The notes under the pieces are model-generated. The model saw only the letters and a program-made list of their open reading frames with translations, had not been told where the DNA came from and did no database searches. A stretch of 64,000 nt of DNA from contig NZ_BMND01000005.1 in assembly GCF_014646275.1 (NCBI RefSeq), positions 62,001 through 126,000 on the forward strand, given 5' to 3'. A program made the translations under genes and the position numbers. The DNA is from Streptomyces kronopolitis (GTDB taxonomy: Bacteria > Actinomycetota > Actinomycetes > Streptomycetales > Streptomycetaceae). Below are positions 61,950-64,000 of the stretch, piece after piece; the stretch's first letter is position 1; each line of letters starts with the position of its first letter.

Positions 61950-62375
61950 AAGGGCTCCTCTCGGCACCGACGCGCGGTGCGTGCCTGTGGGGCGCGGCGG
62001 ATGCGGAGCCTCCGGTGGGGCGTCACGGGTGCGCACGGCACGCGTCGCGGGGTGTTCCGCCGCAGATGACGGCATGCGCCGAAGCGGCCCGCCTGACCGC
62101 CAGACACTAATCACGCGCGCCCCGCGTCGCGCCCACCCGGGGGTAACCGCCGTGCCACGGTCCTGACTCGGCGCGCCATCGCGGAGCAACCGCGCGCCGG
62201 GCGGATCGATTGCCGGGAGGATGGCGCCGTAGTTACCCGTGTGGTGATCCGGTCGCGTTACGTTCATGACGCGGTGGCGGTCCCTCCCCCGGGACGGACC
62301 GGCAACGGCCGATACCGCGAGGTGGGCGAACTCGTCGTCCCGTGCCGGTGGACCTCTACACAGGACAGGTGAGAC
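61950..62375. other. Divergent region upstream of the carrier protein
   Basis: About 425 bases with no gene. It should carry the promoter of the carrier-GNAT-adenylation operon and of the epimerase gene. A partly paired GTCCC...GGGAC segment lies near 62282-62296. No operator is recognised. Confidence 0.4.
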
Positions 62376-62642
62376 ATGAAGGACGGCCTTGCGCTGACCG
62401 AGAGTGCGGTGCGCGACCACGTGCACACGCTGCTGTGCGACCTGCTGTTGCGGGACTCCCTGCCGGCCGACCACGATCTCAGGGAGAGCGGCGCCCTCAA
62501 CTCCGTCATGTTCCTCGAGCTGTTCGTCCGGCTGGAGACGGAGTTCGGGATCCAGCTCACGGGTGCCGATGTGACGCAGGACAACTTCCGCACGGCGGAG
62601 TCGATCGCCCGGTTCGTCTGCGCGAAGCGGGCGGACGGCTGA
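62376..62642 (+). CDS. Free-standing acyl/peptidyl carrier protein
   Basis: An 88-residue carrier protein. The phosphopantetheine site is Ser43 in SGALNSVMFLELFVRLETEF; the usual Asp-Ser pair reads Asn-Ser. The rest (FGIQLTGADVTQDNFRTAES) fits the four-helix carrier fold. It would hold an aminoacyl or acyl thioester made by the adenylation domain starting at 63783. AGGTGAGAC precedes the ATG, and the next gene begins 1 base after its stop. Confidence 0.9.
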   Translation: MKDGLALTESAVRDHVHTLLCDLLLRDSLPADHDLRESGALNSVMFLELFVRLETEFGIQLTGADVTQDNFRTAESIARFVCAKRADG

Positions 62643-62643
62643 C

Positions 62644-63708
62644 ATGGGCGCGGAACTCACCCTCACCGACTGCACGCCCGCCGATCACGCGGAGATCTGC
62701 GCCCTCCAGGAGGGGCTGTGGGCCGGCGGTCCCGCGGGCAACCAGGCCTACCTGGAGTGGAAGTACCACGCCAATCCCTACCTCGACGAGCGGTACACCG
62801 TACTCGCCCGCTCGGCGCCGGCCGACGGCTCCCAACTGCTGGGCATGGTCGGGGTGTTCGGCTCCTCCTGGGAGAGGAACGGGCGCCGGTTCACCCTGCC
62901 CTGCCTGACGGACACGATCATCACCAGCGAGCACCGCAACAGCCCGCTCTTCCACGAGATGGTCGACGAGGTGCTCGCCCGGCTGCGCCGCGACGGCATC
63001 CCGTGGCTGCTCGACTTCGGCGACCAGGGCACCGTGCCGGCGATGCTGTTCCGCGGCTGGCGGCAGGTCGGCGTCTGGGGGCAGTCCGTGCTGACCCGGC
63101 CCGCCGACGCCTGGCACCGCAAGCCGTGGGACGAGGTGCCGGCCACCCGCGGTGCCCGCTCCGGTGCGCTGCTCACGCCGTCCCGCACCCCGGACCTCGA
63201 CGCGATGACCGAGGTCGTACGGGACGTACCTGCCGACGGCCGCCTGCGGGTCGCGCGCGACCGCGCCTACTTCCACTGGCGCGCCGCGCATCCGCTGGCC
63301 ACCTACTACTACCTCGTGGCGCGGTCGGAGACGGGACGGGCCGAGGGCTACCTCGTCGGCCACCGCTCCGGCGTGGACACCGACCAGGGCCCGACACCGA
63401 CCACCGTCGTCGAGTGCGAGGCCCGCACGCCAGAGATCCACGCGGACCTCATCCGGCTCGCCCATGAGGCGCTGCCCGGCACCCGGGTGCTCATGTGGAC
63501 CCGGGATCTGACCGAGGCGGCAGCCGCCGTGCTGGCCGACATGGGCGCCGCGTTCATCGAGCCGACCGGCCGGCCCACCCAGGACCGGCCACTGCCCAGC
63601 CTCCTGATCCGCGACACCGGCGCCCGGCCGGTCAGCGCCGCACTCGCCGACGTGGACGGGCTCGACGCATGGGACTTCCGCGGTGTCTCCGGCCGCGGCT
63701 GGCGCTGA
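62644..63708 (+). CDS. Large GNAT-family N-acyltransferase
   Basis: A 354-residue protein with a GNAT-like N-terminal half (LTLTDCTPADHAEICALQEG, then LPCLTDTIITSEHRNSPLFH) and a C-terminal half that may be a second GNAT-like fold (VARDRAYFHWRAAHPLATYY, TVVECEARTPEIHADLIRLA). Enzymes of this double-GNAT type use a carrier-protein thioester or CoA as donor. The 1-base spacing after the carrier gene suggests it works on the carrier-bound intermediate; that is inference. Confidence 0.85.
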   Translation: MGAELTLTDCTPADHAEICALQEGLWAGGPAGNQAYLEWKYHANPYLDERYTVLARSAPADGSQLLGMVGVFGSSWERNGRRFTLPCLTDTIITSEHRNSPLFHEMVDEVLARLRRDGIPWLLDFGDQGTVPAMLFRGWRQVGVWGQSVLTRPADAWHRKPWDEVPATRGARSGALLTPSRTPDLDAMTEVVRDVPADGRLRVARDRAYFHWRAAHPLATYYYLVARSETGRAEGYLVGHRSGVDTDQGPTPTTVVECEARTPEIHADLIRLAHEALPGTRVLMWTRDLTEAAAAVLADMGAAFIEPTGRPTQDRPLPSLLIRDTGARPVSAALADVDGLDAWDFRGVSGRGWR

Positions 63709-63782
63709 GGCAGCTCCGCCCGGCTCCCGTCGCGGGCCCGGGCGACCGGGTACCGCTCCGCAAGAGGAAGAGAGGTGTTGAC

Positions 63783-64000
63783 GTGACCGGCCTTCGAGCA
63801 GGCGAGTTTCCGAACGCTACCCTCGTCGGGGAACGCCGGGAGTTGCCGGCGTCCTCCGTGGTGGAGCTGATCAGCCGATGGGCCCGGACCGCGCCGGACG
63901 CGGTCGCGCTCGAATGCGGGGACACCCGCACCACGTTCCGCGAGCTGTGGCGGCGCAGCATGGCCATCGCCGCCGGGCTGCGGGAGCGGGACGTGCAGCC
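63783..64000 (+). CDS. Adenylation enzyme, N-terminal fragment
   Basis: Starts at GTG 63783 behind AGAGG and runs off the window. The 72 visible codons read like the first strand-helix block of an NRPS-type adenylation domain (SVVELISRWARTAPDAVALE, then TTFRELWRRSMAIAAGLRER). It probably activates an amino acid for the carrier protein 1.1 kb upstream. Whether it is a stand-alone ligase or the start of a larger NRPS cannot be told from here. Confidence 0.85.
   Translation, partial: MTGLRAGEFPNATLVGERRELPASSVVELISRWARTAPDAVALECGDTRTTFRELWRRSMAIAAGLRERDVQ

Overview
The window reads as a chromosomal segment of a Streptomyces or very close actinomycete. Base composition is very GC-rich and codons end in G or C. 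Many starts are GTG or TTG behind strong AGGAG-type ribosome binding sites. It carries a Streptomyces-type gas vesicle cluster, a Ku with a Lys/Ala-rich tail, SpoIIE-type phosphatases, a DUF574 methyltransferase, an actinobacterial bL37 gene, a DmdR/IdeR iron box and rare TTA (bldA-type) leucine codons. I saw no rRNA, tRNA, CRISPR array or insertion sequence.

Layout. 1-12.6 kb: stress and maintenance genes (DUF2252, Ku, DUF6458, secreted peptidase, Rho_N-like basic protein, Dps), then a minus-strand gas vesicle operon gvpO-A-F-G-J-L-S-K ending in a CsbD-like gene, with a divergent PAS/GAF/SpoIIE phosphatase. 13-15.2 kb: dihydroxyacetone kinase dhaKLM. 15.2-18.3 kb: methyltransferase, an ECF-like sigma factor with a coupled partner, and a STAS protein. 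18.6-23.8 kb: a DeoR regulator and a polyol-type ABC uptake operon with a zinc dehydrogenase and no ATPase gene. 23.7-38.9 kb: mixed genes, including an ArsR-type regulator, a ligase/NUDIX pair, a flavin oxidase next to a membrane-anchored double ABM protein, a nucleoside deaminase, a PRT-hydrolase fusion, bL37, a PobA-like hydroxylase and a membrane SpoIIE phosphatase.

39.1-42.3 kb: a compact minus-strand operon of a ThiG-like synthase, a HAD phosphatase, a CysO-like sulfur carrier ending in Gly-Gly-Cys and an MFS exporter. This looks like a small, self-contained sulfur-transfer pathway, most likely for a thiosugar, and is my best candidate for an undescribed system. 42.9-53.5 kb: sortase with a CHRD surface protein, small secreted proteins, an iron-regulated DUF2470 gene, DUF4331, a P450, a DUF4097/ribbon-helix-helix pair next to a set of 18-bp palindromes, TetR, a PPOX flavoprotein and a ferredoxin-type oxidoreductase.

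53.6-64 kb: the left part of a specialised-metabolite cluster that runs off the right edge. It holds an acyl-AMP ligase, an MFS pump with TTA as second codon, an asparagine-synthase amidotransferase, a glutamyl-tRNA synthetase paralogue with an altered HIGH motif, a 16-residue micro-ORF coupled to a GNAT, an aldose epimerase, a free-standing carrier protein, a second GNAT and the start of an adenylation domain. Together they suggest carrier-bound amino acid or acyl chemistry with amidation, N-acylation and possibly a glutamyl-tRNA-dependent step.
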